Of a DNA stretch of 54,294 bases, positions 44,135 to 52,634 are shown piece after piece. The DNA comes from a virus. The notes under the pieces were generated by a model. The model was not told where the DNA came from, searched no databases, and saw nothing but the letters and a program-made list of their open reading frames with translations. Location: positions 1 through 54,294 of IMG/VR virus record IMGVR_UViG_3300023082_000012, one strand, 5' to 3'. Position 1 is the stretch's first letter, and each line of letters begins with the position of its first letter. The translations under genes were made by a program, and so were the position numbers.

Positions 44135-44417
44135 CCAAGCCACAAAATACACAAGGGTTGATCCAAGCATGGGCATTAAATTAAGATAATTATGAAATAT
44201 GAAAGAGATATTAATATTCACCAGCCTGAAAACATCAGGTACCTATTTTAAGGGGATGTGTAAACGAAATTTGTTTTTGTTCGGGAGAGTGCAAAAAAGT
44301 AGTTGGATATCGAGAAAAATCAGAACTAGAAAAATTACAGGATTGGAAAAATAAATCGTTTTGATAGTCATACACCCTAAAATAGATAATTTCAAGAGAT
44401 TCCAAAATAACTATGGA
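44135..44417 (+). other. Gap with fragments of a possible broken small gene
   Basis: No intact gene over 40 residues. An ATG at 44190 opens a 19-residue frame (MKYERDINIHQPENIRYLF) that ends TAA. In the -1 frame a cysteine-rich stretch (CVNEICFCSGECKKVVGY, then REKSELEKLQDWKNKSF) runs to a TGA at 44362-44364 without a start codon. Read together they look like one gene split by a frameshift. A 26-residue frame beginning MQEGLSKYNQATKYTRV starts at 44108 inside the previous gene. The HNH frame also extends left to a TTG at 44361. Confidence 0.35.
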
Positions 44418-44753
44418 ATGGAGGACAAGTTTCCCTCCATAGAAGGATTGTGCGCTTGTGGATGCGGAGAGGTTTTAACAGGGAGACAAAGGAAATGGTC
44501 CAATCCAACACATGCCCATGCAGGTTATACAGAATTGTCTATAATAAAAGGGAATACTAAAATAATTAGATACTTTCTATCCTTGCGTGAAAATAAAATA
44601 TGTAGGATGTGTGGACTACTTTGCAAAGAAAACGAATGGCATGCGGACCATATCATACCAGTACATAAAGGTGGGGGTGGATGTACATTAGATAATTTTC
44701 AGACATTGTGTATTCCTTGCCACAAGGATAAAACAAATTTAGACTTAAAGTAA
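44418..44753 (+). CDS. HNH endonuclease (free-standing)
   Basis: 111 residues from the ATG at 44418; a TTG at 44361 would add 19 residues and overlap the TGA of the fragment before. Begins with a Cys motif (CACGCGEVL) seen in phage HNH nucleases, then two CxxC-type pairs (CRMCGLLC and CIPCH). The HNH core is WHADHIIPVHKGGGG, DNFQTLCIPCHKDKT, with DH, N and H in place. Likely a small homing-type nuclease that moved into the patch between cargo genes. Target unknown. Confidence 0.8.
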   Translation: MEDKFPSIEGLCACGCGEVLTGRQRKWSNPTHAHAGYTELSIIKGNTKIIRYFLSLRENKICRMCGLLCKENEWHADHIIPVHKGGGGCTLDNFQTLCIPCHKDKTNLDLK

Positions 44754-44793
44754 ATGAAAAAACAATTTGATGCGTTGTAGTTAAATCTACAAC
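44754..44793 (+). promoter_or_regulatory. Leader peptide plus hairpin before next gene
   Basis: Directly after the HNH stop is a tiny frame (44754-44780, MKKQFDAL) whose TAG ends at the last base of the left arm of a perfect hairpin: GTTGTAG (44774-44780), 6-base loop, CTACAAC (44787-44793). The next ATG is at 44797. A ribosome stopping at this TAG would cover the left arm. This could control access to the start codon. Confidence 0.4.
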
Positions 44794-44796
44794 AAA

Positions 44797-44982
44797 ATGA
44801 GCACACACAGATTAAACAGGCAAAAAGCTAAAAATTCGACTAAAAACAGGGAGTACAACATCTATTTTCAATACCTTTTAGAAGGAAGGTGGGACGACGA
44901 TTACTATCTCAGCTTTAACAGTAACTATAGGAAGTACAGAAGCTGGAAACACAACAGAAAAACACAATGGAAACAGAATTAA
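44797..44982 (+). CDS. Small basic protein (61 residues)
   Basis: Rich in Arg, Lys, Tyr and Asn (MSTHRLNRQKAKNSTKNREY). The second half has WDDDYYLSFNSNYRKYRSW. No family recognised. The start is 3 bases after a hairpin. It overlaps the next gene by 16 bases, which supports translation. Could bind nucleic acid by charge, but this is speculation. Confidence 0.45.
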   Translation: MSTHRLNRQKAKNSTKNREYNIYFQYLLEGRWDDDYYLSFNSNYRKYRSWKHNRKTQWKQN

Positions 44983-45332
44983 AAAAGTTAAAAGAATTCA
45001 TGGAAAATTTGGATATCAAAGGTATGCCAATCCATGATTTTATTAAAATGGCTTGTTCCGATGAAGGAGAAAAATACCTGAAATTAAAAACAGAACAAAA
45101 GCTATATGTTTTTGTCAACGGTTTTGGATTAAGGCCATTCAAGGCAACGAGGGAAGAAAAATTACCTCGCTATCCCGCACAATATATTGGTAAATATAAA
45201 TTACCTAAAGGAGTAAAATTAGGGAGTGGTAGTAGGTGGGTAGATTTAGATTATTATTTTGATGAAAATCAGATTTATGTAACTAAGGAGAGTGCTTACG
45301 AACAAACACAATACAAAACTAATGGCTTGTAG
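44967..45332 (+). CDS. Unknown small protein (121 residues)
   Basis: Helical, charged N-terminal third (METELKKLKEFMENLDIKGM), then beta sequence (KLYVFVNGFGLRPFKATREE) and a C-terminal half with many Tyr and Lys. Not recognised. Overlaps the giant gene that follows by 11 bases if that gene starts at 45322, so the two are probably coupled. Ends TAG. Confidence 0.5.
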   Translation: METELKKLKEFMENLDIKGMPIHDFIKMACSDEGEKYLKLKTEQKLYVFVNGFGLRPFKATREEKLPRYPAQYIGKYKLPKGVKLGSGSRWVDLDYYFDENQIYVTKESAYEQTQYKTNGL

Positions 45333-48300
45333 CATACAAAGAAACAGCGAAGGATTGATTACGAAAGTGACGGCACCAAACGGTCAGCCGTCTCTCGCAT
45401 TTTATAAAATACACTCCACTCCCTATCTGGGAGAGGCGGACATGTCAAACCAAATTTACTCAAACCTGTACTCCCCCGAAATCCAACAAATGTTTGATGG
45501 TGTAAGTGAAGGAGTAAACGATGGTGCAAATACTTATATGGATTCAGGCGAGCCGCGTATCTACTACAAGTACGGTAACGTGTTGCCGCAGGAAACCTTG
45601 GAAGCGGGTCTCATATCCGGTGAAGCCTTGGGTATGGTTGAGATGGGTATCATAAATCCCAAAAACGGCGAGTTCATAAAACTTGCCCATTTCCAGACCA
45701 ATTCAAGCGAAAGGGCCCAAGGCATCACGGACGGAATTAGAAGTGGTCTGTTATCACCCGAGCGTGTATTGGGACAGGATGGAATCACACGTTTTCAGGG
45801 AAAAGGCGCCTACGTGCCAGACAGACGGGGAACGGCAAGATTATTCCAGGAAGATTTTCAGGCCCAGACAGGCATCGCCGCCAAGGTAAACCAAGACGGT
45901 ACCATAGAAATAGCTTCCAACCCGGATTTTGTAACGGCAGAAAAATCGGATGGTAGCACACAGGTAGTACACATTTCGGAAATAGAAGGACTGATGGACC
46001 AAAAGAACATCACCAACAAAGCCCAACTTTTGGCAGTGTCGAGCAACTTCCTTACCGCCACATTAAACAGTCCGAACGCCGTAACCACCGCCTCGGAACA
46101 AAATTATGCACGAAGGCTACAAAGCTTCCTACAGTCACTTGGAATTTCCGTAATGTCAATGGAAGACTACAACAAAGGCTCCTCCACAAGACACGGATAC
46201 GACCCCTCGGTGCAGGGATTGGTAGACCTTGACAACAGGGTACTGGCAATAGCCGAAGGGGTTGACGCAACCGACGTAATAACGGAAGAAGTGTCCCACC
46301 TGGCAATCGCCGCCTACGCGGACCAGAATTCCATAGCCGCAGCCTTGTCGGAAGTGATAGACCACCCCGAATACGCACAATGGGCCCAGATTTACAGACA
46401 AAAATATAGCGAGCAATATTCTGATCCTTTGGAACTTGAGGACGCCGTAAGAAAAGAGATTTTAGGCAAGATTTTAGCCCGTAGGATAGCACAGAGGGGA
46501 CTCAACTCCGACTCCATGAGCACTTTGTGGAACAGGTTCGTCGAGTATATCCGATCAATCTTCAAACCTTCCCACAGACGTATGTTCGACAGGCTCGTGG
46601 AGGGATTGTCGGCGGACGTCTTGGGCGGTAACTTTGCGGAGTTCGGCGGGGATTTGGGCAGAGGTACGTTTTTTAGTTTGAAGGGGGAGAGGGGAATTGA
46701 TGACATCTTAGCCCAGACTGCCGAAGAAATAAACGTCTTAGGAAGGGCCTTGAAACAAGGTAAAGCCAGAGGACTTTCAGTAGAGAGTGTACCCGGTATT
46801 ATGAGTGGCAAGCAACGATTGGACAGAATAAACGAGTTCACTAAAAAATTTGAAACCCAACTAAGAATATTACAACAAAAAGTCGATAAAGGGCAACTAT
46901 CCGCAATTGACCACGTAAGATATTTAGGTATAAGAGACTTGATTTCTAACAGGGCACCAAGTTTTGAGGAAGCATTAAAGGTAATGCAGGAAGACACAAC
47001 ACTTAAAAGGGCTGCCATAGAATTAGATAAGAGGGTAAAAAACTTATACTCCGTGAGTAATGGCATGTCCCCTAAAATGACAATCGTGTTTGACGAACTA
47101 TTCAACAGCCTTATAAATAAGGAAGTTCAGGATAGGGGTATGACAGCAGAGGAGGAACAAATGTTCAGGGACGCCTTTAACGCCACCATGCGCGACATAA
47201 ACGTTGTAGCCAGTATGTTGGGAATGATGTCGGAATCTTCAAACCCTTACCTAAGCCTTTTGGCAAAACAGGGTATAAAATTGAGGACAGAAACAACGTT
47301 AAGGTCTTCTAAAGTTGTAAACGAGTTTTTGGACAAGGCTACGGAAAAGAAATGGATTGATTCAAAGATGCAAGCATCCATTCTGGAAAAAGATGAAGAA
47401 GGTAAATTTACCGGCTACCTAGAATCTGCGGTAAATATGAATTTATACGATAAGCGCGAGAAAAAGAGGGCTACCGAAATAATTGCCCGCATACAAGAAA
47501 AAGAGGTAAGCGAGGTAGAAAAACTTTTGGAGAAGAGTTCTGCAAAGGAATTATTAAAAACAGCCGACGAATCAGCCATGTTTGACGACATGATGGATAA
47601 AGAGTTTTACAGGAACGAGCGGGGGAATTATAACACGGAAGAGGACAGAAACAAAAAAGAAGACAAGTATACTGAAGCAGGAGTTTCTCCCCAAACAATA
47701 GCCCACATTGCAAACGAGCGACGTGCCATAAACGAGATAAACGCTGCATATAGGGAGGATAATATGCCAGTAGACTTGTCCGTGATGTCAGAAGAGGACA
47801 GAATAATCTTGGAGGACGAAAACACCCGCCTACAAAACAAACGGGCCCCAATAGACCAAAACGGTATGATTCGTGACGGGTTAAAAGTGGCAAAATACGC
47901 AAACCTTTCACAAAAACAAAAAGAGGCCATGCCACTATATGGAACGGAAGACTTCAATAAAATTTTGGAGGGGTATAACGGTAATTTTATAGTGGTTGAC
48001 GATATAAGTTCAAAAGAAGATTTGGACGACGAAACAAGATATGTTTTGGATCAGTTTAACCTTAACCTTCTTAGTAGAAGAGAGTACCTTAACGCGGGGA
48101 CAAAATCAGCTTCAGACATATTCTTTGAAACCTTAAATTCAAAAACCACTCCCCAAGAAAAATTCAGGTTTAGTATAGATAACGGTAGGATAGGATTTTC
48201 GGATACCTTTTATTCAACGGCCATATTAGGGACGACATATTACGAAACAGCCCAGAAACAGGTTGACGGTATGCCCGAGGGTCCAAAGAAAAAGTCTATG

Positions 48301-51204
48301 CAGGATAGTCTGGCCCGGTTGAACCAGTTACAGATAACCCAATCGGAAATATTAAAATCTTACAGAAGCAACAAAGACGCTACCCAAATAAATGCCCAAG
48401 ACATGACCGAAACCATAAAGGCTGCCTTTAGGGATAACGAGTCGGAAATAAGGGATATAAAACGTTCTCTTAACATTGAGTATGAAACAGAGGAGAGTAC
48501 TGTTGAAATGGAGATGGGACTTAACAGGGCTTACGAAAATGACTTAATCATGAGTGGGAAAGAGGAACTCCAGTTTGCCATGGAAAACATGTCCAAAAGA
48601 AGTGTCAATGACGTAAACGAGTTTAACAGGTATTTAAGGCTTAGTGCCACCGACAGTATAGCGTACAATGAAAATTATGAGACAATCATAGAGGAAGCCT
48701 TCGATGGCGGATTAATCCGTGATACCGATAATATACAAGATAGGATAAAGGTACTCACAGTAAACTATGCCAAAAAACGTGTATCCGGTTACTATAAAAG
48801 ATGGGCACCACCACAGACAAACTTAATTCTGGCAGAAATGGAATTGGGTAATATTGACATGGAGTTTTACCATCTACTTGACACAGGGTTATCAGACGAG
48901 TCTTTACAGTCTTCCTTGAACAACCAAAAAATCCAAGACAGGATAACAAAGTACTATCGGAAGTCCAACCCTTCCATAACGGAATCACAGGCACAAACTA
49001 AATTCTTGGAAGACAGAAATAGGTTCCTCAATGAGTACCCATCTTTAAGATACATAAATATTCAACCAAGTTTTGCCTGGACAGATTTGGCGGAAAGTCG
49101 CGCCACCGGAAATAAAGGATTCAAAAAAGTACTTGGATTCAGGCAGCCGAATTGGAATTTTCAGGAGAACGGCCAATATATCTATAGAAACCAGAAATGG
49201 CTTGACGAATTTGGGCTTACTTCCGAAGATTGGGAAAATGCCGAAGATGTTACCCAGATGACACCAAGACAGAACCAAAACAAATTTGAGTTTTTGCAGG
49301 AATATTTTAAAGTAAAGAGACAGTCAGATAATCTCTATGGCGGAAATTACAACGGCTACAAGGCAATCCAACAAAGTTCGACCAGTTGGGAGAAGGCTAC
49401 CGGTACAAAAACCATAGCAGGAACTAAGTCCGCGATTCGTGATGCCGTGGGGGACGTCTTCTTTGAACGCCAGGATGAAAAACTTCATGGCGAGGTCTAT
49501 GAGGCAAAAGCGGATGGCATGGGAATCATGATACCCCCTATTTTCTTCAGGCAAAATCTTCCCGACCCAAATGCGATTACACAAAACACAATTACGGCCC
49601 TTCTGTTCGACTTCAACAAAGCAAACGAATACAAGGTAAGGGTAGAACTTGCGGGTACGGCACAGGCCATCCTAAGTAAGATAGGGGAACAAGACTTTTC
49701 GGACACCAGTATTTTAAGGGGTAACAAAAGAATTATCAAGCAGGGACAGACCTCAGAGACGTATAAGAAGGCCAAGGATTGGATAGAATACGCTTTTCTG
49801 GGTAAGAAACAGCACAGACGTATGGAGATGGACGTATTTGGACATACCGTCGATATGACCAGAGCTTTAGGAAAATTACGACAATTGTCTGTGTATCTGA
49901 ATCTTGCGGTCAACCCATTCGTCGCTGCGACAAGTGCAGCTTCGGGAGCCTACAACACTTTGTTAACGTCTTTGGTGGGAGATGCCTGGTCGGCTGACTC
50001 GGCCAAGGTAGCCTCGAAGATGTTGGGCGATATCCCTAAATATGTATTGCAGGACGGAAAACTTGACTCAAACTCGCGCCTTGGAATACTCATGGAAGCC
50101 TTTGGACTCCGTGGATTAGAAAAAAGGTATAACGAATCCTCCTCGACAAGGGCGGGGAGGCTTGCTTCGGAGTATGCATACAAGATGGATGAGGTGTCCA
50201 ACCTCTTGACTATTGCCCCTGCCTTATACGCAACCATAGCAGAACACAGGCTTATCCAACTTGAAAACGGCAAAAGCAGGCTTATGACATTCGAGGAATT
50301 CGAGGTCAACCAAAAAGTATCTGATATAAAAGACACCACGGCCATAAAAGCCTCCTGGACACAGAAACCCACTTTCTTTGAATTGATGGTAGTGGAAAAC
50401 AGGACAATAAATCCTTCACAGTTGTTCATAGATAACTTTGGCGTGGGAATGGATCAGACGGGTATAGATAATACATTTAGGGACAAGGTGAGCATGATAT
50501 CCGCAAAAGCCATACAGAACAACCAAAGACTTGATGGCACCATATCGGATAACGACAGGGTAACTTTGCAACGCGATGCCTTGGGAAACATGGTTTTGCA
50601 ACATAAGACGTGGTTAATCACTGGGTTAACAAAAATGCTTAAGGGGAAAGGGTATAATTTTAGCTCAGGAAGATGGGAGGAAGGATACATGAAAACGGGC
50701 CTAAGATTTATACAGGGCGTGATAATGAACAGGGGTAATGCCAAAGAGTTCTGGGAAACCTGGAAAAACAGTGAACCAAAAAGTATCCAAAAAAACCTGA
50801 AACGATTTGGGTTGGAAACTGCGGGGTACTTGGCAGCCTTAGTGCTCGTGCTTGCTTTGAAGGGTGCCGACGACGATGACGACCCGGTTTTGGAAGATGC
50901 AGGGAGATTGTTGTCCTACAGACTGTATGGAGAAATAAAATCTTCAAATCCGGTAGGACTTTACCACACGATGATGGAAAACTTGAATAATCCCGTAGTT
51001 TCCTTATCGGTCTTAGAAGACCAGGTAGCTCTTGGACAAGCAATACTAAGTGTGGGCAGCGACACATATAGAGAAGAGGTTTGGGAAAAATTCAGAAAAG
51101 GTACTCCGCTGAGAAGGATTAACCAAATATCGGATCTAGACGAGACAACCAAAAACTGGGTGTGGGGAAATAGAGAAAGTTTACCCGAACTATATAATAA
51201 ATAA
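45322..51204 (+). CDS. Giant ejection-type protein with membrane C-terminus (1960 residues)
   Basis: ATG 45322 (MACSIQRNSEGLITKV) is preferred to a GTG ten codons upstream because a start of the kind 'repeat of NxxG, V, APNG' is common in Bacteroidota phage giant proteins. Residues 322-326 read EEVSH in a helix (DVITEEVSHLAIAAYADQ): a metallopeptidase-like site whose first His is replaced by Glu. The middle ~1000 residues are helical and charged. Near residue 1530 is a hydrophobic stretch (LAVNPFVAATSAASGAYNTL). A transmembrane-like helix near 1840 (AGYLAALVLVLALKGADDDD) is followed by an acidic run. This fits a protein that enters the host with the DNA. The small genes and HNH nuclease separate it from the other cargo genes. 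Confidence 0.6.
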   Translation: MACSIQRNSEGLITKVTAPNGQPSLAFYKIHSTPYLGEADMSNQIYSNLYSPEIQQMFDGVSEGVNDGANTYMDSGEPRIYYKYGNVLPQETLEAGLISGEALGMVEMGIINPKNGEFIKLAHFQTNSSERAQGITDGIRSGLLSPERVLGQDGITRFQGKGAYVPDRRGTARLFQEDFQAQTGIAAKVNQDGTIEIASNPDFVTAEKSDGSTQVVHISEIEGLMDQKNITNKAQLLAVSSNFLTATLNSPNAVTTASEQNYARRLQSFLQSLGISVMSMEDYNKGSSTRHGYDPSVQGLVDLDNRVLAIAEGVDATDVITEEVSHLAIAAYADQNSIAAALSEVIDHPEYAQWAQIYRQKYSEQYSDPLELEDAVRKEILGKILARRIAQRGLNSDSMSTLWNRFVEYIRSIFKPSHRRMFDRLVEGLSADVLGGNFAEFGGDLGRGTFFSLKGERGIDDILAQTAEEINVLGRALKQGKARGLSVESVPGIMSGKQRLDRINEFTKKFETQLRILQQKVDKGQLSAIDHVRYLGIRDLISNRAPSFEEALKVMQEDTTLKRAAIELDKRVKNLYSVSNGMSPKMTIVFDELFNSLINKEVQDRGMTAEEEQMFRDAFNATMRDINVVASMLGMMSESSNPYLSLLAKQGIKLRTETTLRSSKVVNEFLDKATEKKWIDSKMQASILEKDEEGKFTGYLESAVNMNLYDKREKKRATEIIARIQEKEVSEVEKLLEKSSAKELLKTADESAMFDDMMDKEFYRNERGNYNTEEDRNKKEDKYTEAGVSPQTIAHIANERRAINEINAAYREDNMPVDLSVMSEEDRIILEDENTRLQNKRAPIDQNGMIRDGLKVAKYANLSQKQKEAMPLYGTEDFNKILEGYNGNFIVVDDISSKEDLDDETRYVLDQFNLNLLSRREYLNAGTKSASDIFFETLNSKTTPQEKFRFSIDNGRIGFSDTFYSTAILGTTYYETAQKQVDGMPEGPKKKSMQDSLARLNQLQITQSEILKSYRSNKDATQINAQDMTETIKAAFRDNESEIRDIKRSLNIEYETEESTVEMEMGLNRAYENDLIMSGKEELQFAMENMSKRSVNDVNEFNRYLRLSATDSIAYNENYETIIEEAFDGGLIRDTDNIQDRIKVLTVNYAKKRVSGYYKRWAPPQTNLILAEMELGNIDMEFYHLLDTGLSDESLQSSLNNQKIQDRITKYYRKSNPSITESQAQTKFLEDRNRFLNEYPSLRYINIQPSFAWTDLAESRATGNKGFKKVLGFRQPNWNFQENGQYIYRNQKWLDEFGLTSEDWENAEDVTQMTPRQNQNKFEFLQEYFKVKRQSDNLYGGNYNGYKAIQQSSTSWEKATGTKTIAGTKSAIRDAVGDVFFERQDEKLHGEVYEAKADGMGIMIPPIFFRQNLPDPNAITQNTITALLFDFNKANEYKVRVELAGTAQAILSKIGEQDFSDTSILRGNKRIIKQGQTSETYKKAKDWIEYAFLGKKQHRRMEMDVFGHTVDMTRALGKLRQLSVYLNLAVNPFVAATSAASGAYNTLLTSLVGDAWSADSAKVASKMLGDIPKYVLQDGKLDSNSRLGILMEAFGLRGLEKRYNESSSTRAGRLASEYAYKMDEVSNLLTIAPALYATIAEHRLIQLENGKSRLMTFEEFEVNQKVSDIKDTTAIKASWTQKPTFFELMVVENRTINPSQLFIDNFGVGMDQTGIDNTFRDKVSMISAKAIQNNQRLDGTISDNDRVTLQRDALGNMVLQHKTWLITGLTKMLKGKGYNFSSGRWEEGYMKTGLRFIQGVIMNRGNAKEFWETWKNSEPKSIQKNLKRFGLETAGYLAALVLVLALKGADDDDDPVLEDAGRLLSYRLYGEIKSSNPVGLYHTMMENLNNPVVSLSVLEDQVALGQAILSVGSDTYREEVWEKFRKGTPLRRINQISDLDETTKNWVWGNRESLPELYNK

Positions 51205-51205
51205 C

Positions 51206-51241
51206 AAAAAGCCAGAAAGATTAATTTCCTTCTGGCTTTTC
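51206..51241. terminator. Bidirectional terminator shared by convergent genes
   Basis: AAAAGCCAGAA (51207-51217) pairs with TTCTGGCTTTT (51230-51240), 12-base loop, with T-rich sequence on either side in both directions. It starts just after the giant gene stop. The stop codon of the leftward GIY-YIG gene (51221-51223) lies in the loop, so the right arm is also coding. Confidence 0.85.
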
Positions 51242-52258
51242 TTCTTTGTAGAGTTTCCAACCTTTGTAATAAGTTGCAGCACCTCGTCTCAGCCGACAAT
51301 ACCCTATAATATTTAAACCATGTTCTTTTAAAAATTGTTTAACCTCATACACTTTATGTATAACCCCAGTAGGATCAATTAATGTACAATCTAACGGAAT
51401 TATCTTTTCTTTTAAGGGGTACAGTCTCCAACCATAGGAGGATTCAAGTTGCCCTATTGAAACTCTCTGTATACCACTCCTATCAATATTATGTGTTCTT
51501 GCAAATTCACAGATATTAGATATTTTTTCAAAAATTTCACCGGTGGGGCTTATAAAAGAATAGGAGGGAAAATTAAAAGGTTTTAATTCTTGTCCTGAGT
51601 CTAAGGTCCACCCTTTATGATGAGACGTTTTGCCTACCAAAACTTTCTCCATACGTGACTTATCTAATTGATTGTCACGACAATATTTACTCAAATTAAA
51701 TATCTTTACTTTTTCTCCAAGGGGGTTCACCAAATAGTAAGTTTTAGCTTTCTTTAAAGCAATCTTTTCACCCATCTCTTTCGGACGTTTCCTTCCAGTG
51801 TGAGCCTCAGAAATTCTTCTACGGGTTTCCTCAGTGGGGGTATAACCTTTATTACTTTTTCTTTTACCAGTTGTATAAGCCCTTTTTAAACTCTCACTTA
51901 ATTTTTGCCTAGTTTCATCAGAACATTCTGGTGTTAGTTCATCTGAAGGTGTTAAGACACAATTTAGACCCTTCTCCCTGTTTAAGACATCATACTTGTC
52001 TTGGTAAAACCTTTCCCAAACATTAAGTTCTTCCATAGGACACCCTTTTTCAACTTTAAAAATATGATTATCAACACCATATTTTTGAAAAGAGTTAAAA
52101 AGTTTAGGTTGTCTTTTTGATGCGGAAGAACGGTGATATCTCCATCTATTATAGATATTTACCGCTTTTCCAATGTAGATTCGCCCGTTTGGCGCGAGAA
52201 TTGAATAAATTCCTGAAAACTTTAATTTGTGATAATCTTTAAACTGCTCTGATCCCAT
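51221..52258 (-). CDS. GIY-YIG homing-type endonuclease with NUMOD repeats
   Basis: 345 residues. GIY at 16-18 and YIG at 28-30, then R38 and H42, with the likely catalytic Glu at E82 (WERFYQDKY). Residues about 113-157 (SDETRQKLSESLKRAYTTGK; ISEAHTGRK) match NUMOD3-type DNA-binding helices. Three NUMOD1-like repeats follow at about 172-217, 230-278 and 290-338, each ending in KGW-L or YGWRLY. This is the standard make-up of free-standing phage homing nucleases. It lies alone between late and early genes, behind a hairpin leader with its own promoter. Target site not identifiable here. Confidence 0.9.
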   Translation of the reverse strand: MGSEQFKDYHKLKFSGIYSILAPNGRIYIGKAVNIYNRWRYHRSSASKRQPKLFNSFQKYGVDNHIFKVEKGCPMEELNVWERFYQDKYDVLNREKGLNCVLTPSDELTPECSDETRQKLSESLKRAYTTGKRKSNKGYTPTEETRRRISEAHTGRKRPKEMGEKIALKKAKTYYLVNPLGEKVKIFNLSKYCRDNQLDKSRMEKVLVGKTSHHKGWTLDSGQELKPFNFPSYSFISPTGEIFEKISNICEFARTHNIDRSGIQRVSIGQLESSYGWRLYPLKEKIIPLDCTLIDPTGVIHKVYEVKQFLKEHGLNIIGYCRLRRGAATYYKGWKLYKEEKPEGN

Positions 52259-52265
52259 AACTTCA

Positions 52266-52318
52266 ACAAAAAACCCACAGCGTTCAAAGGGTTACGGCCT
52301 CCTACTAACTGTGGGTTT
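52266..52318 (-). terminator. Terminator-like hairpin just before the GIY-YIG start
   Basis: On the minus strand AAACCCACAG (52318-52309) pairs with CTGTGGGTTT (52280-52271) over a 28-base loop, followed by a T-run. It ends 8-12 bases before the GIY-YIG ATG. The loop contains a sequence complementary to an element nearer the promoter (see findings). Could end a short RNA or attenuate the gene. Confidence 0.7.
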
Positions 52319-52369
52319 ATAATAAATATTTTCGTTTAAATTCGATGTAACCGTAACTTTACAACGGCA

Positions 52370-52401
52370 CAAATATAAAAAGTCTTTTTAAGATTACCAA
52401 A
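52370..52401 (-). promoter_or_regulatory. Consensus promoter on the minus strand
   Basis: On the minus strand TTTG (52401-52398), 20 bases, TATATTTG (52377-52370). Both elements match the Bacteroidota consensus. Predicted start near 52365. It drives the GIY-YIG leader and, beyond the hairpin, the gene. Confidence 0.7.
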
Positions 52402-52415
52402 TTTATGACACAATC

Positions 52416-52634
52416 TTAACATACCTCACTCAAATATAATTCATACAACTGCATACAGAGTTCCCAATTCTTTATTTGACTTCTGTAAGCCTGCAAAGAT
52501 ACACTAAAATTTGTATGGGGACAGTATAGTGTGACACCATAATTTACTATGCCACAACTCTGTCCTCCCGGTTCACGTTTTGGATAGGGTTCTATTTTTA
52601 TTTGGTTCCTATACCATTCAAAATCGGTTACCAT
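52416..52634 (-). CDS. Unknown small protein (72 residues)
   Basis: Last gene of the leftward operon. Starts MVTDFEWYRNQIKIEPYPKR, with two Cys in the middle (GGQSCGIVNYGVTLYCPHTN) and a helical end (NWELCMQLYELYLSEVC). Overlaps the gene upstream by 7 bases. No family recognised. The tight packing supports it. Confidence 0.5.
   Translation of the reverse strand: MVTDFEWYRNQIKIEPYPKREPGGQSCGIVNYGVTLYCPHTNFSVSLQAYRSQIKNWELCMQLYELYLSEVC

Noticed and set aside
1-51204. TAG recoded as an amino acid across the late genes
   Set aside because: TAG ends many genes at sensible places, followed within a few bases by the next start (12895, 17761) or by a second stop (1133). No late gene needs readthrough.
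52271-52318. The hairpin before the GIY-YIG gene as a tRNA
   Set aside because: Only one stem forms; there is no cloverleaf, anticodon arm or CCA-like end.
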